This document shows positions 47,601-59,137 of a stretch of DNA of 64,000 nt, piece by piece. Under the pieces are notes generated by a model. The model was not told where the DNA came from. It searched no databases and saw only the letters and a program-made list of their open reading frames with translations. This DNA comes from Edaphochlamys debaryana (taxonomy: Eukaryota > Chlorophyta > Chlorophyceae > Chlamydomonadales). Within the stretch, counting starts at the first letter, position 1. Every line of letters starts with the position of its first letter. The translations under genes and the position numbers were made by a program. The DNA is taken from positions 248,001-312,000 of the forward strand of contig JAEHOE010000040.1 of the NCBI GenBank assembly GCA_016858145.1, in the 5' to 3' direction.

Positions 47601-48509
47601 GGTGCAAGGCGTGAGGGGCTGAGAGGGTGCTGGCTGGTGGAGGGTTGTGCGCAGGCGGCAGGAGCCCGGGAGCGAGGCGCTGGTGGGGTGGGTAGGGTGT
47701 GTCATGCAGGCCCCAGGCGCGCGGGGAAGTGGGTTGATTGCTGCGTGACAGTGGCGTGCGGGGTAGTGGGTCGGGCAGGTGCGTGGAGAGGTAGGCTAGC
47801 GGAGACGGGGGACTGGAAGGGGTGTTGGGGCTTGCGGGGCTCTCGTGCAGGGGCAGTGATGAGTATTGCGCAGCACTTGGCAGGATGCAGACATGGCAGC
47901 CTGGCATGGGGTTTCCTGTTCCTGTTCCGGTGTTGCGGTAATGGCTATGGCTGTTGCCGTTGCTGCCTATCTGGGGCGTATTAGAAGGCTTTGGCCATAG
48001 TCGGGACCATCCGTCAGCCCCTTGGCCGAGAGAACAGATACGGTACCTCACCCGCCACATACATACCAGGTGCCCGCGCTTGACATCCCCGCCCCCCCCC
48101 GCCGAACTGCCCCCTGGCCGCCACGGGCTCTGTTGCACTATGTCCTCTGCGCGGCAAGGCCCGGACGCACGCACCCTGCCTGTCCGAGGCCGGACCTCTC
48201 TGTGCAACACCCAACGGTGTCTTGGTGGCCCCACCCCCGTCCGCACAACCTGGCGCAGCGCGCATCACACTACCACCTGGCCAGACCATGGCGTCGAAAC
48301 GTGGCCTGGCCTGCCCGCCGGCTCCGTGCCGCCATTGCCACTTACCCCTCCCGCGTCCCGCCGCTCCTTTCCCTCCGTTCCATAAGAACCACACCACCAT
48401 GAGGCGCCTTAGCAACCTCCCCCACTGCTCCCACACCTGCTCCCGCCCCTCCTTTCCCTCCGTTCCCGCACCACCGTGAAGCGCCTCGCAGACCCGCACC
48501 CCCGCTTGC
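47601..48509. other. Convergent 3' intergenic region
   Basis: About 900 bp between the stops of the sacsin-like gene and the small membrane-protein gene. GC content drops and no coding pattern is visible. No TGTAA close to either stop was found. Confidence 0.45.
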
Positions 48510-49042
48510 TCACCTCTGCAGCGCGCGTGCCAGGGCCCACCCGCCCAGCCCTGCGCTCACCACCAGGCTCCCGATGGCCTGATCCCGGTTCTCCAGCTTG
48601 CGGGCCAGGCCGATGCCGTGGACCGCCACCGAAGCGGCGCCGATGCCAGCTGGGAAGGCGGGGGCGGTGGGGGTTGTGGAGATGGGGGCCATGTGAGCAA
48701 GGCGGGGAGGGGGGCAGTTCGCGGTCAGGGGCAAGCGCAACCTGAGAGCGCACCCAGCCAAAATGGCGGTTGGTTCCAGCGACAGGCCGTGCGTCCCGTC
48801 TCACCCGAGACGCCCAGGGCCGCCCGACGTGTGTTTCGGTCGTTGCTGCGTGCTGCGGCCTCGAAGAGAGCTCCGCTGGCAACGAGGTGCACGCCGAGCC
48901 ACCGCCCCAGACTTGGATTGCGGCCCGCCTCAGCCGTGAATCCCCAGTCCTCAAGACATTTGGGCTTCGCAACAGCCCAGAGACCGTAAGCAGTGAGCGA
49001 GGCCGCACCAAAGTGCAGGAGAACACCGTCTTGGGAGACCAT
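48510..49042 (-). CDS. Small four-helix membrane protein, unknown function
   Basis: Two exons (49042-48805 and 48649-48510) give 125 aa. Four hydrophobic segments are visible: LHFGAASLTAYGLWAVA, WLGVHLVASGALFEAAA, ALGVSAGIGAASVAVHGIGL and IGSLVVSAGLGGWALARAL, with short polar loops (KPKCLEDWG, RSNDRNTRR, RKLENRDQ). I do not recognise the family; the size and topology resemble small uncharacterised integral membrane proteins of algae. The splice (gtgaga to cttcccag) preserves the frame and builds helix 3. The stop is TGA inside the sequence AGAG-GTGAGC, which also looks like a good donor site, so the protein could be longer than modelled. Confidence 0.5.
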
Positions 49043-50265
49043 GTTGGCTTCGAGCAGCTTGAGAGCGCGACGAGAGTTCTTCGCTCTGAGTCCTTCGCGT
49101 ACTTTGTCGACGCTATGAGCTCGAAGATGCCACAGGGATGGCCTGGTCTCGCCATCTCACGTTTCCTCGATTGCAGCGGTTGGCCGGCCCCATTCGAGTC
49201 CGACTCGCCGCGCGAAGGACTCGGCCCCGCAGCACGCTGGAGCTTAGATGGGTACCAGCGTCCACAGGGGTTGTACTGGCTTGTGTCGATCCGGACTACC
49301 AACCGCTGCAATGCGAGTTGAGCAGCGGCGAGGGCGGGAGGCTGGCGGCAGGGTGGAGGAGGGTGTGGCACCACAGGCGCTTACAGTTGCCTTCAGTAGC
49401 CCAGCCCCTTTCCAACCACGCTTACCCGAACCCACCAAAGTGTGTGCGGGGGGTGCGTACCGCATCCACCCCTTTAAGTCCGCTAATCATCGCCGCGCCC
49501 CCGCCCATACCATGGCTTTATGCAAGGAACGGCCTGGTGACGGCGGCAGGGCCCCAGTCCCTCCCATCAGATGTAGCAGTCCTGCATCATGCCATGCCTC
49601 ACTCGTGACCAAGGCCCTATCATCTCAAGCCTGTGGTGAAACAACCCATGCCCCCAATGCGACTCAACCGCCGCCTTTATGCTCCTTAGCTTGCTTTATG
49701 CGGTCCTTTGATACTTTGCCCCCATCACATGCCATGTAGCTGTCCCTTCCCATCCTGGTCAGTGCTCGCCCATCACGCAAAGCCAGTTGCCCGTACCTCG
49801 ACGGTACCTGGCTCCACCCCGTGCCCCTGCCGCATGCATGCAATGTAGCATATGTCTTCCAACCCTATAACCCATGCCCTTATTGCTACTTTGTGCCGTC
49901 ACGCTCCATGCGTCATGCCAGCGAGGGGCATCCCCGACGAGTCAGCAGTCCCAGGGCTCTCAGCTCCGGGGCTGGTCCCCCGCGGGCATGCATGCGCACC
50001 TCAGGGCGCAACCCCACACACCACCCTCTCGTCCTCTTAGCGGGTGCACCTTGCGACAGCCCATCCTCCACCGCGACCGGGGGCGCGCGCCCGAACCCCT
50101 CGCGGAGAATCGGACGTCCGAGGTACTCTGCTCCAAAGCTGCCAAGCCCGTTCCTCGGCACAGCTGGCGCGGGCTCAGCGGGGGCAATGGGCCCATGCTC
50201 CGGGCTCCGGGCACCGACCGGCGGACCCCGCACGGGGGCCTGCCGAGTGCAGGGGCGTGCCCCGC
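49043..50265. other. Intergenic region, no gene seen
   Basis: About 1.2 kb between the start of the small membrane-protein gene and the stop of the kinase gene, both on the minus strand. It must hold the small gene's promoter and the kinase 3' UTR. A minus-strand TGTAA lies near 49382, about 880 nt beyond the kinase stop, too far to call. Confidence 0.45.
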
Positions 50266-53200
50266 TCAGGCCCTGTCGAGCTGCGCAATGGTGAGTGTGA
50301 TCTCCTTGACCACCTCTGCGGCGCTGGGGCGGTCGCGGGGCCGGTGCGCCCAGCAGGCCTGGATCAGGCGGGCCAGCCGCGGGGGGCACCTGCGGGGCAC
50401 ATGGGGGATTACGTGGTTGAAAATATCATCACCATACCGGTATTCTGAGATTGATGTTGAAGAGTTGGGGTTGGGATGCTCAGCGGTCTAGGGGCTCCGG
50501 CTGTGGCTGTGGCTTCTCCAGGCGCTTCCTTGCACGCTGCTCCCTCCCCCTGCGGAGGGGCCCGGTGCCCACGCGCCGCCTCCGTGCTCCGCACGCGGCC
50601 CCGCCCCACCTGTCCTTGGGCGGCAGCGCGGGTCGCGCCTTGTTGACGTGCACGTTGTAGGCTATGGCCACGTCCCTCATGTTGTGCCAGGGGGGCTGCC
50701 GCATGAACAGCTCCCAGATGATCCTGAAGGGGGGTGGGAGGGGTGCGGTTGGGGGGCAGGGCGGAGCGGGGGAGCGGGCAGCAGTCAGGGGAGGAGCACG
50801 CGCGGTGAGGGCCCGCGGGTGGAGCATGTCCCAGCGACAAGGAAGGCGGCATGAGCAAGGCGCGCCCGGCCCTTCACCACCCCCACCCCGGTGCACCCAC
50901 ATGCCCAGGCCGTACACGTCCGCCCGGTCGGTCAGGTGCCGCACGCGCTGGTCAAACACCTGCAGGGGGAGACGACGGAAGGGCGGGATGGGGTGTTGGC
51001 CCGACGCACGGCCGTCCGCCCCCACGGCCGACCAGCACTGCTGCAGCACCGACTGCTCCCCACCACCCCAGCGGCTCCGCTGCCCACCTCTGGCGGCAGG
51101 TAGGGGGTGGTGCCGGCCTCCATGGAGGCGGTGCACAGGCGCGTGCGCAGCTTGTAGCGGGCCAGGCCGAAGTCCGCGATCTTGGCGCGCCTGGGAGGAG
51201 GGAGGGGTGTCAGGGGGTCAGCGGGAACACGTGCGTAACGGATTTGTTCACCGTAATTGGTTTTACCGGGGGGCGCGGCCGTACGGGGCGCTCGCGGCAC
51301 GCTCGGATGCATGCGCAATGTGACGAGCCCCCGCCACACGGGCAATGGGAGTCCCAACAAGCGGTGGCCGCCTCCCGCCCCGGCCCGTGCGCCCCGCTCA
51401 CCCCGCGGGGTCGAGTAGGATGTTGGAGGGCTTGAGGTCCCTGCGGTGTTGGGCGGCAGAAGGGGGCTTCAACCTCCTGACCCGCTTGCCCTCCGCCCCA
51501 AGCCCCCGCCCCTCCCCACCTGTGCAGGATGGTGGGGTGCAGGTAGGCCAGCCCCAGCGCCACGTCCCGCGCCAGCCCCAGCAGCTTGAGCGGCGAGCGG
51601 TCCCCGTGCGGGTGGTAGATGAAGTCGTGCAGCGAGCACACCAGCAGCTCCTCGACCAGGAACACCTGGGGTGGGTGGGGTGGGTGGGAGTGGGGTGTGG
51701 GGTGTGGGGTGTGGGTGTGGGTGGGTTGGTGGGTGGGGTTGAGGGCGGCGTGGATGGGTTGGCGCGGTGGAGTGGGGGGCGAGGTCGGTGGGCCGTGGGC
51801 GGGAGGCACGGTCGGGGGGCGTGGTCGGGGGATGCGGGGCTCAGGGGTAGAGGGGTATAGGAGGTGGGTAGGGGGCGGGCCGGGTGGGGGAGCGGGTGCC
51901 AAGGGGGGCTGCTGGCCCCTGGCAACAGTGCCCCGCTCGCACCTTGGGCGGTGTGAGGCAGCCGCCGAAGCAGTGAACCACGTTGGGGTGGCGGGCGCGG
52001 GTGAGGATGGCCATCTCCTGCGGCAAACAGCCGGGCGCGAAGCCAGGATTGCTCAAAGCACCGAGGGCTTAGGTAAAGGTCTGCACTACCCCACACAAGG
52101 CATCCATACGAGGGCCCGTAAAGCTCTCTTTCCCTCCATCCCTCGCGTTCCTTGCCTGCAGCAGCGTGCGCATCTCCTGCGGCTGCAGCGCCGGGGGGCA
52201 CGAGTCCGTCGCCAGCTTGACGGCCACGGGCCGCCCGCGCCACACGCCGCGCTGCGGAGGGAGGGCACACCCGCGGAGAGCGGGAGAGTCAGGGACTGAT
52301 CAGCGAGGCCGGGTACACGGCTGTAGGCGAGGAAGCATGGGCAGGACACAGCACGCGTGAGATGCTCTGCGGGCCCATCCCCACTCACATGCACCTCTCC
52401 GCAAGCGCCCCGGCCTGCAGCCAAGGGGCGACAGGGGCCAGCGAGGCAGCGTCAGTACAACCGCTCTCAGCCCAGCCTCAATGCATCTCGAGCAGTGAGG
52501 GAGTCCTGCCTCACCACAGCCCCCGCAATACAGCCATGCCAGAACGCAACACAAGGCGCCCCCGACACCCCCCCACCTATGATGGCCTGCAGCTGCACGT
52601 CCTCCGGGCGTATGCCCAGGTCCACGTCCTCAGCGGGGGGCACCTCGCCCACCACCACCTGCACAGTAGTCGGGGATGGCGGAGGGATGGGGGGCGCAAC
52701 GAAGCTGCTTCAGGCCACGCGCACAGGGGCCCGCCTCCCGACCTTCGGCCCCGGCGCCCTCAACCTCCCGGCACCCCGCAACCCACACAGAGACACACCC
52801 GCCCACACGCACCTTAAGCAGGGGGTTGCTGGTGGCCTCCTCCGGCTCGGACCAGCCCCCGACGCGACCATGCCACCCCGCCGCGCAGGGGCCGGACGCA
52901 CTCGTGCCAGCTGCCGCCCCGCCGCTGCCTGCGCTGCTGGGCCCCGGCCCCGCCCCGGCTTCCGTGCCAGCGGCAGCGCTCCTGTGCACGACCGGCGCTC
53001 CGAGGGATGCGCTTCGGGCGGCGGAGGCAGGGCAGCCCACGCCAGGGCCGCCGCGAACAGGTGCCCCCCCGGGCTGTGCGAGCGCGAGCGCGTGCGTTGG
53101 GAAGGCGTCGACGCCGGCGGTGGAAGGAACGGCAGTGGCGGCTGTGTGGCTTGAGCCGGGCCCCGCGCTGCGCCCCGCTGCCTCCTCTGCCTGGCCCCCC

Positions 53201-56200
53201 ACCTGCACCCGCACCTCCCCTGCGGGGGCGAGCGGGAACACGCCCGGCACCTGCCCGGGTGGGTGCAGCGCCCAGCGGAGCTCCGCGGACCCCGGGTCGT
53301 GCGGGCCGCCGGCAAGGGCACCCGCTGGGGGCCGCTCGGGCGGCGAGCCGACCGGCGTCAGGGTAGCTGACGTGGCGGCGGGGGTGGCGTCGGCCGGGGC
53401 GTCCCCCAGCTCCTCCGTGAGTGCCCCCCCGTTGGCGGTGTGGAACGAGTGGCTGCGCGCAGTGGCGCTGCTGGCGGAGGCCGAGGCGGCCAGGGCGGGC
53501 AGCCCCAGCGGGCCGGCCCGGGGGCAGGCCCCCAGCCGCAGCGCCGCACCGTCGTGCGAGGCAGCGGGCGCCGTGAGCAGGTGGCGCGCCGTCAGGGCGG
53601 TGGTCCTGGCGGTACGGCGCTGCGGCGGGGCCCTGGGGTCCGCTTGATTCGTTACAGGCCCCTCCGAGGGCAGGGAGGGTAATGTAGGCGGGAGGCCGTC
53701 CCCCGCCGGCGTCACGCCGCCGCCGGGCTCCGCCAAGGCTCCGTGGCCGCTCGCCGCTGCGTCCGCCGCCACAAGGGCCGCGGGCGCGGGGGCAGCTGTG
53801 ACCAGGGGAGAACCGGGGAGGGAGCCCCGTGGCTGTAAGCGGTGCGCGGGCTCCGCAACAGAAGCGGGCCGCACGCCTGGCGGGGTGCTGTGGGTAGCTG
53901 GCTCCGCTGGGTTGGGGCACCGGAAACCGGCGTCGGGCATGGAGGCGGAGTGGCGGGGCGGTGCGGGCGAGGCAGCGCCGCTGCCCTCGGCGCCGCCGCC
54001 GCCCAGGCTCCCCGCCGTGCAGAGCTTGAGCAGTGCCTCGGGGCGTGCGGGGGAGGGGCCGCACTGGCTGGTGCAGCAGCGGCACTCGCACCGCCCCACG
54101 CAGCGGCACTGCCCGCCGCAGCACCCCAGCCGGCCGCCGCTGGCCGCGGGTGCGGTGTCCAGCGCTCCGTGCAGCCAGACGGGGCCGCAGCCGGAGCCGC
54201 ACCGGCCCTCCGCGGGACCGCCGCAGCTCCCCGGCCTGCCCCCAGCCGCTGACTCCGCAGAGCCCGCGCATGCACCGGCCTTGGCTGCAGTGCCGCAGAG
54301 GGGCCGCTCGGCCCCCAGGCTGCAGAGCACTGCGCCCGGCCCCCCACCTCCGCTCGGCACCGCAGCAGCCGCGGCACCGTCGCCAGGACACTGGAGCTGG
54401 GGCTGGGGCTGGGGTCGATCCAGAGCGGTCGCCGCTGCACCCTCCTTGGGGTGCGGCCCTCGCCAGCCCCAGCGCCCGGCCACACGGCCCACCCAGGGGC
54501 GCAGGGCTCCCTCGGCCACCGGCGTCTCCCCAGCCACAGCCGCCGCAGTTGAGGCGGGACCCTGAGACTTGAGGGCCTCCGGGATCTCTCGGGCCAGAGG
54601 AACCCCCCGGGTGCCAAACGCAGCGGGCAACGCCAGCTCCCCGCTCAGGCCCGTCGCCTCCGCCCCGGCACCGCACGCCTCCTCGCCGCCGCCCAGCACC
54701 GCCCCGCTGCCGTCCAAGCTGTCCTCCGCCATCCGCCCCAACGTCCCCGGCTCGGACTGCGGCTCCGGCTCCAGCTCCAGCTCGGCCGGCCCCGCCTTGA
54801 CGAAGGTGAGGGCCCTCCGGCGCCGCATGCGCAGCACGAGCAGGGCCACCTGCCGCGGAGCAGGGAGGGGGGAGCAGAGGGTCAATGGGCAGGTCAACGG
54901 TGCTCTAGCCCGCCCTTCCCGCCCCCCGGCCTGCACTCGGCCCGAGGCCCGCAGCCCCCGGTGCAGCGCTCACCAGCAGGACCAGTAGGCAGCCTCCCGC
55001 GATGGAAATGCCCGCCAGCAGCCCCGGGTGTTGGTGGTGGTCGTCTCCCCGCTCGCCCGCAGCGCCGCCCTCGGCCCCCGGCGGGGTGGTCGGCCCCGGG
55101 GGCACACGGGCCAGGGCCGCGGGCGTCTTGATGGCCACATTGATCGTCAGCACCACCGAGGAGACCTGGTGGCAGGGTTGGCATGAGCATGATGACCAGA
55201 TTTGCGGGCGGAACTAGGGCTATGTAGCCTGCATATAGTCTACATATATATAGCCATGCAACGTGCTCCTTGGTCCTTGCCTGGTAGCCCGGCTCCGCGC
55301 CGGCGGACAGGAACACCGCGTCGCCCCGGTGCGACACCGGGATCACGTCGTACAGGAAGAACTCGTTGGCCGTACGGCCGTTGCGGATGGGATCTGGGAT
55401 ATGCCACGTGTACGACGTGACCAGCGACTCGTCGGATTGCCTTACGCTGACGCGGATCCATCCGAACGAGCCGCTGCCATTGTTGGCGGCCGGCTTGACC
55501 ACCGAGCTGGAAATGGAGAATGCGAGCATCACCAACGGCCGGCACGTGACCACACCCAGCGGGCAGTCGGGGCTGGGCGCCGCACCCCAGGTGTGCAGGG
55601 CCGTGAACTGGAGGCGCTGGTTGTTGATGCTGAGGCCGGGCTCAGGCGAGACGGTCTCGGTGTAGGAGCGGGCCGAGGTGAGCTCTGCGGTGCGCGGGAG
55701 CCAGGGTGTCAAGATCAGCGGCCGCCGGCGCTCGGGGGCAGCGACAGCGCCACAGCCAGGGCTGGCCGGGCCCAAGCCCACAGCCTCAGCTGGACCATGG
55801 ACCTAGAGTGGACCTGGAGTCCCCACACAACTTTTCAACGCTTCCAGGCGCCTCACCGTTGTCGTACAGTACTGCCAGCGAGGGCATCCGTGCGAAGGTG
55901 CCGGTGCAGGCAGAGGCGTTGAAGTCAGCCAGGCGCGCGGGGTCGTAGGCGAGGGAGGCGGCCGGCAGGTCGGCGAACATGCGTGGCAAGGGGAAGGCGG
56001 CGGCGGTGCAGGCCTGGGGCCCCCACAGCGGCTGCTCCGCGCACCGCGCCAGCAGCTCCTCCAGGGAGGTGCCATTGGGTAGGGCCGCAGAGGGCTGCGG
56101 TACGCCGCCGGGGCCGGGCTCCGGAGCGGGATACAGCGCATAGTCGGTACGCGACGTGCAGCCTGGGGAGTGAGCGGCGCGGTCGACGCTTTGGAGTTTG

Positions 56201-58008
56201 GGCGGAGGTTGGTGAGGGGTGCAGACCAAATTAGCATGACAGCTGCGCTCCGCTGGTGCGCTGGTTCGCGGGCCTGCGACCTAGTGCGTGACCCAAGCAG
56301 CTTCAGGCTTCCTCCACCTCCCTCCCGGCCCACGCACCCAGCACGTTGGCCGGCGGAATGAGCAGGAACGTGCCCCCGCACACGGCGCGTTGGCCAGGGT
56401 CGCTGGGGCGCCACAGCCCGCTCTGCCGCTTGAGCTGCTCAGCGAAAGCCGGCAGCTTGGACTGCGGGCGGAATCGGGAGGCGGGGGGCCGTACACGGGA
56501 AGGCCGACACTTCAAGAGCGCGGCGCAGCGCAGCGCGTCAATAAGAATAGGTGCACGGGCGGGCATGCGTTACCTGGCCGGTGGTGCGGACCTCAGGGGC
56601 CGGGCTTAAAATGCCCTGCTACACTAACGCACACGGCTTCGCTGGGCTTGCGGAGCTTCGCCAACTGGCGCCCATTCCAGTACCGTAAGTCGGGAGCAGG
56701 TTGCGCCTCACACCTCTGGAGTCTCGCCTGGCTTGCTTACGGTTTCCGCGTTGCCAAACACACAGGGCACCCTCTCCTTTTTCGGTTTCGGGTTTGCTTG
56801 GTGCTTCTTCCCCGCGGCCTGTCCCTACGCATCCTACACACATGGCTTCCTGCGGCGGCTATGTTTCGTCGGCTTACGCGAGCAGCCCGGTGCCGCACAC
56901 ACCTGGTCGTTCCACAGGCGGCCGGTGCTGTCGAATGCGAAGCACTCCTGCGACACGTAGCAGGCCGCAGCCACCTGCGTGAGGTTGAAGGCCGTGGCCG
57001 AGTTCATCACCACCCCCGCCAGCTCCAGGCTGAAGGGCAGCTCCAGGAAGCGGTTGGGATAGAACATGTACCTGCGCAGGTGCAAGGCAGGCGGACAGGC
57101 ACGGGGTACACATGTGTGGGTTAACTGGGATACCGGTACGCGCGTCAGGATCCTGGCGCTCAGCTCCCGACCAGGCTCGACCCTCGCCCGCTACCCTGGC
57201 CCTACCCCGGCACGACGCAGTCCGGCGCCGCACACTCAGCAGTGGCCGCGGCCAAGGCCGCTGCGTCCTCGTCGGCCTGCCCCGCCGCCAGCTGATCCAG
57301 GGCGAAGGCCGCCAGGGCAGACGCGCGGGCTGAGGCCGCTTCGGCCGCAGAGATGGAGGCGGCCAGGGTTTCGTTGAGGTAGAGGCCCTCGCAAGGAGCT
57401 GCGGAGCGGCGCGAATCAAGACGAGAACAACGTTGGCGGAGAGCCGCATTGTTGCGGAGCGGCGGGCGGTTGGGGTGGGTAGGCGTGGAGCGGTGGTGCG
57501 GCCTCAACCGCTCACCCCCACAGCCTCCCCAACTGCCGCGGCCTCAACCCCACAGCCTCCCCCCTAGCCTCCCCCCTAGCCTCACCCGTGCGATCCGTGG
57601 GCGTCCAGGTCCACTGCCGGACCGGGCGCAGCACGGCCTTGAGCTCGGCCACCCCCTCCCCAATGACGAAACCCTGGCACTTTTCACCGCTCCCGCTGCA
57701 CTTCGCCGCCGACATGCGAGCCAGAGAATCGCTTGAGGCGGCCCCCTGTGCTGGGGAGAAGCCGAGGCCGCCCTGCGGAGAATCCGCCCCGGCAAAAAAC
57801 TGGTATCCCGGCAACGCGCATTCCGCTAGGCTACCGACGTCTCCGTCGCCCAGCCCTTGCCCAGCAGTATAGCTGAAGCCTGCAAGGACACCGTGCAGAG
57901 AGGACCACCTTAAGCACAGGAATTCGTTGTTCGGTCCCGGGACGAGACAAACGCACCTGTCAGCCATACAGTTACAGCAAGCTGTAGAAGGCATCGCAAT
58001 AGCAGCAT
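50266..58008 (-). CDS. Receptor-like Ser/Thr (TKL-type) protein kinase
   Basis: Nineteen exons (minus strand): 58008-57957, 57879-57586, 57398-57206, 57071-56903, 56461-56338, 56162-55857, 55684-55281, 55165-54974, 54849-52813, 52658-52577, 52414-52389, 52251-52156, 52017-51943, 51665-51520, 51440-51402, 51190-51088, 50959-50901, 50723-50610, 50389-50266. They sum to 4,635 nt, or 1,544 aa. Order: signal peptide MLLLRCLLQLAVTVWLTG; Cys-containing ectodomain to about residue 560, of no family I recognise; one TM helix (563-584) followed by RMRRRR; a 680-residue low-complexity region; kinase domain about 1270-1540. Kinase motifs: GRGACG P-loop (1285-1290), VAVK (K1305), helix-C E1326, HRDLKPSN (D1400, N1405), DFG (D1418), GTTPYLPPE. 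All catalytic residues are present, so it should be active in the cytosol while sensing outside the cell. GC donors start the introns at 55280 and 52155. The start is set by the signal peptide, whose splice phase fits exon 2. Confidence 0.85.
51666..51745. repeat. GGGTGT/GGGTGGG simple repeat in a kinase intron
   Basis: Runs of ggggtgt and gggtgggt fill the start of the intron between the exons at 52017-51943 and 51665-51520. Low-complexity sequence only; it is not the usual algal telomere repeat. Confidence 0.7.
52389..52414 (-). other. 26-nt micro-exon encoding the kinase P-loop
   Basis: The exon encodes only RGACGEVH (plus two bases completing a Gly codon), bounded by ctgcag and gtgagt. 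Its inclusion decides whether the kinase can bind ATP: skipping it shifts the frame before VAVK. Confidence 0.75.
54066..54127 (-). other. Cysteine cluster in the kinase juxtamembrane region
   Basis: Within the long low-complexity exon the minus strand encodes GCCGGQCRCVGRCECRCC followed by TSQC: nine cysteines in about 22 residues, in a region otherwise dominated by Ala, Gly and Pro. By the predicted topology this lies in the cytosol. It could bind metal or be palmitoylated; that is inference. Confidence 0.65.
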
Positions 58009-59137
58009 CCGGAGTCAAGCGGCTTGTAAGAAGCTCATTTGGTCATTCCGGTCACACAGAGCGCTACAAGCGCCTCAACTAAGGTCACAGGGGTCCAGGC
58101 TGCTTGAGGCAGCGGTAGGTCCGTAGGAAGGAGAGGTCCATATCTGTCGCGACGCGTTGCGGCAGCCGCGGTAATGTGGCGTTCAGTGGCAGTAAGCTGC
58201 AACGCGCGGTGGTATCAACTTATAGAGGTTACGGTCGTTCATGCCATGTCATGGCGTCACATTCTCTGGACGCCCGGCAAATACGTCTCGGCCCATCTCG
58301 GCCCGTTCATCACGCGGCAGCTGGGGCGGCGAAGGGGCTGGCGGCACCACCCGGGGGCTGGCTCCCTTGCACGCAAAGGGGAATCTGACTACCTGGTGCC
58401 AGAGGCCAGCCAGATTTAGGCACCTAAGCGGAGGACCTGATCAGTCTGGATGACCGTACCCGTCCGTACGGACCCGCACTTCGTCTCATGTGGCCGCCTG
58501 CCCCTGATTGCCCTTCTGTTGACGCTGCATACTACACGTTCAGGGCTCGCTTAGCCGAGGTGGGGGCAATAACAGGCCAGAACAGTATTAACTGCCAGTA
58601 TCCATGTCTACTGGTGCAGTGACCCCTCAGCCGCTCTACGTGCCTCGACACGCCTCGACCGCATCACAGTAAGCGTCGCGGGGTCCAATTCACTCGCACA
58701 ATGCACACATCCTCACACAGTACCGTGCCCTCAAGGGAGCTCCACCCAGTACGACAAATCTGCTCGACAAGCGGGGCGCCCCCATGGGGCCGGAAGATTA
58801 CCGGTACTGCATAACCCGTCCAAAACGTCCATGTGGATGTGACCCACCGCAACGCGACGTTCCGTTCAACGATCCACCGACACCCCAAAAGCGTCTTCCG
58901 GCAACTGCCGGATCTGATGTCCGCTAGTACCCTTCGGGCCCGTAAACGCTCACCTGCAAGTGACACCAGCTCCCACACGGCCCACCTGACCCGCCAGGGT
59001 CCATTCTCATTCTCTACGGAGGCCTCTACGACCCGCCCGCATCCCACAGCCCATCGCCATACCATAAAGCTCCCATGCTCCTCCCTCCTCCCTCCTCCCG
59101 CCTGCCGGCCCCTCGCCTCCTGCCCCCTGCCTGCTGC
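58009..59137. other. Intergenic region, kinase promoter side
   Basis: 1.1 kb between the kinase start and the stop of the next minus-strand gene. It has lower GC content and no coding pattern. It should include the kinase promoter; no recognisable core element was seen. Confidence 0.45.

Noticed and set aside
49874..50491. Plus-strand frame starting with a signal-peptide-like MPLLLLCAVTLHASC
   Set aside because: It runs antisense into the last exon of the kinase, and after the first 15 residues the sequence is featureless.
51666..51745. GGGTGT repeats as an interstitial telomere
   Set aside because: The unit does not match known green-algal telomere repeats and is simple G-rich intron sequence.
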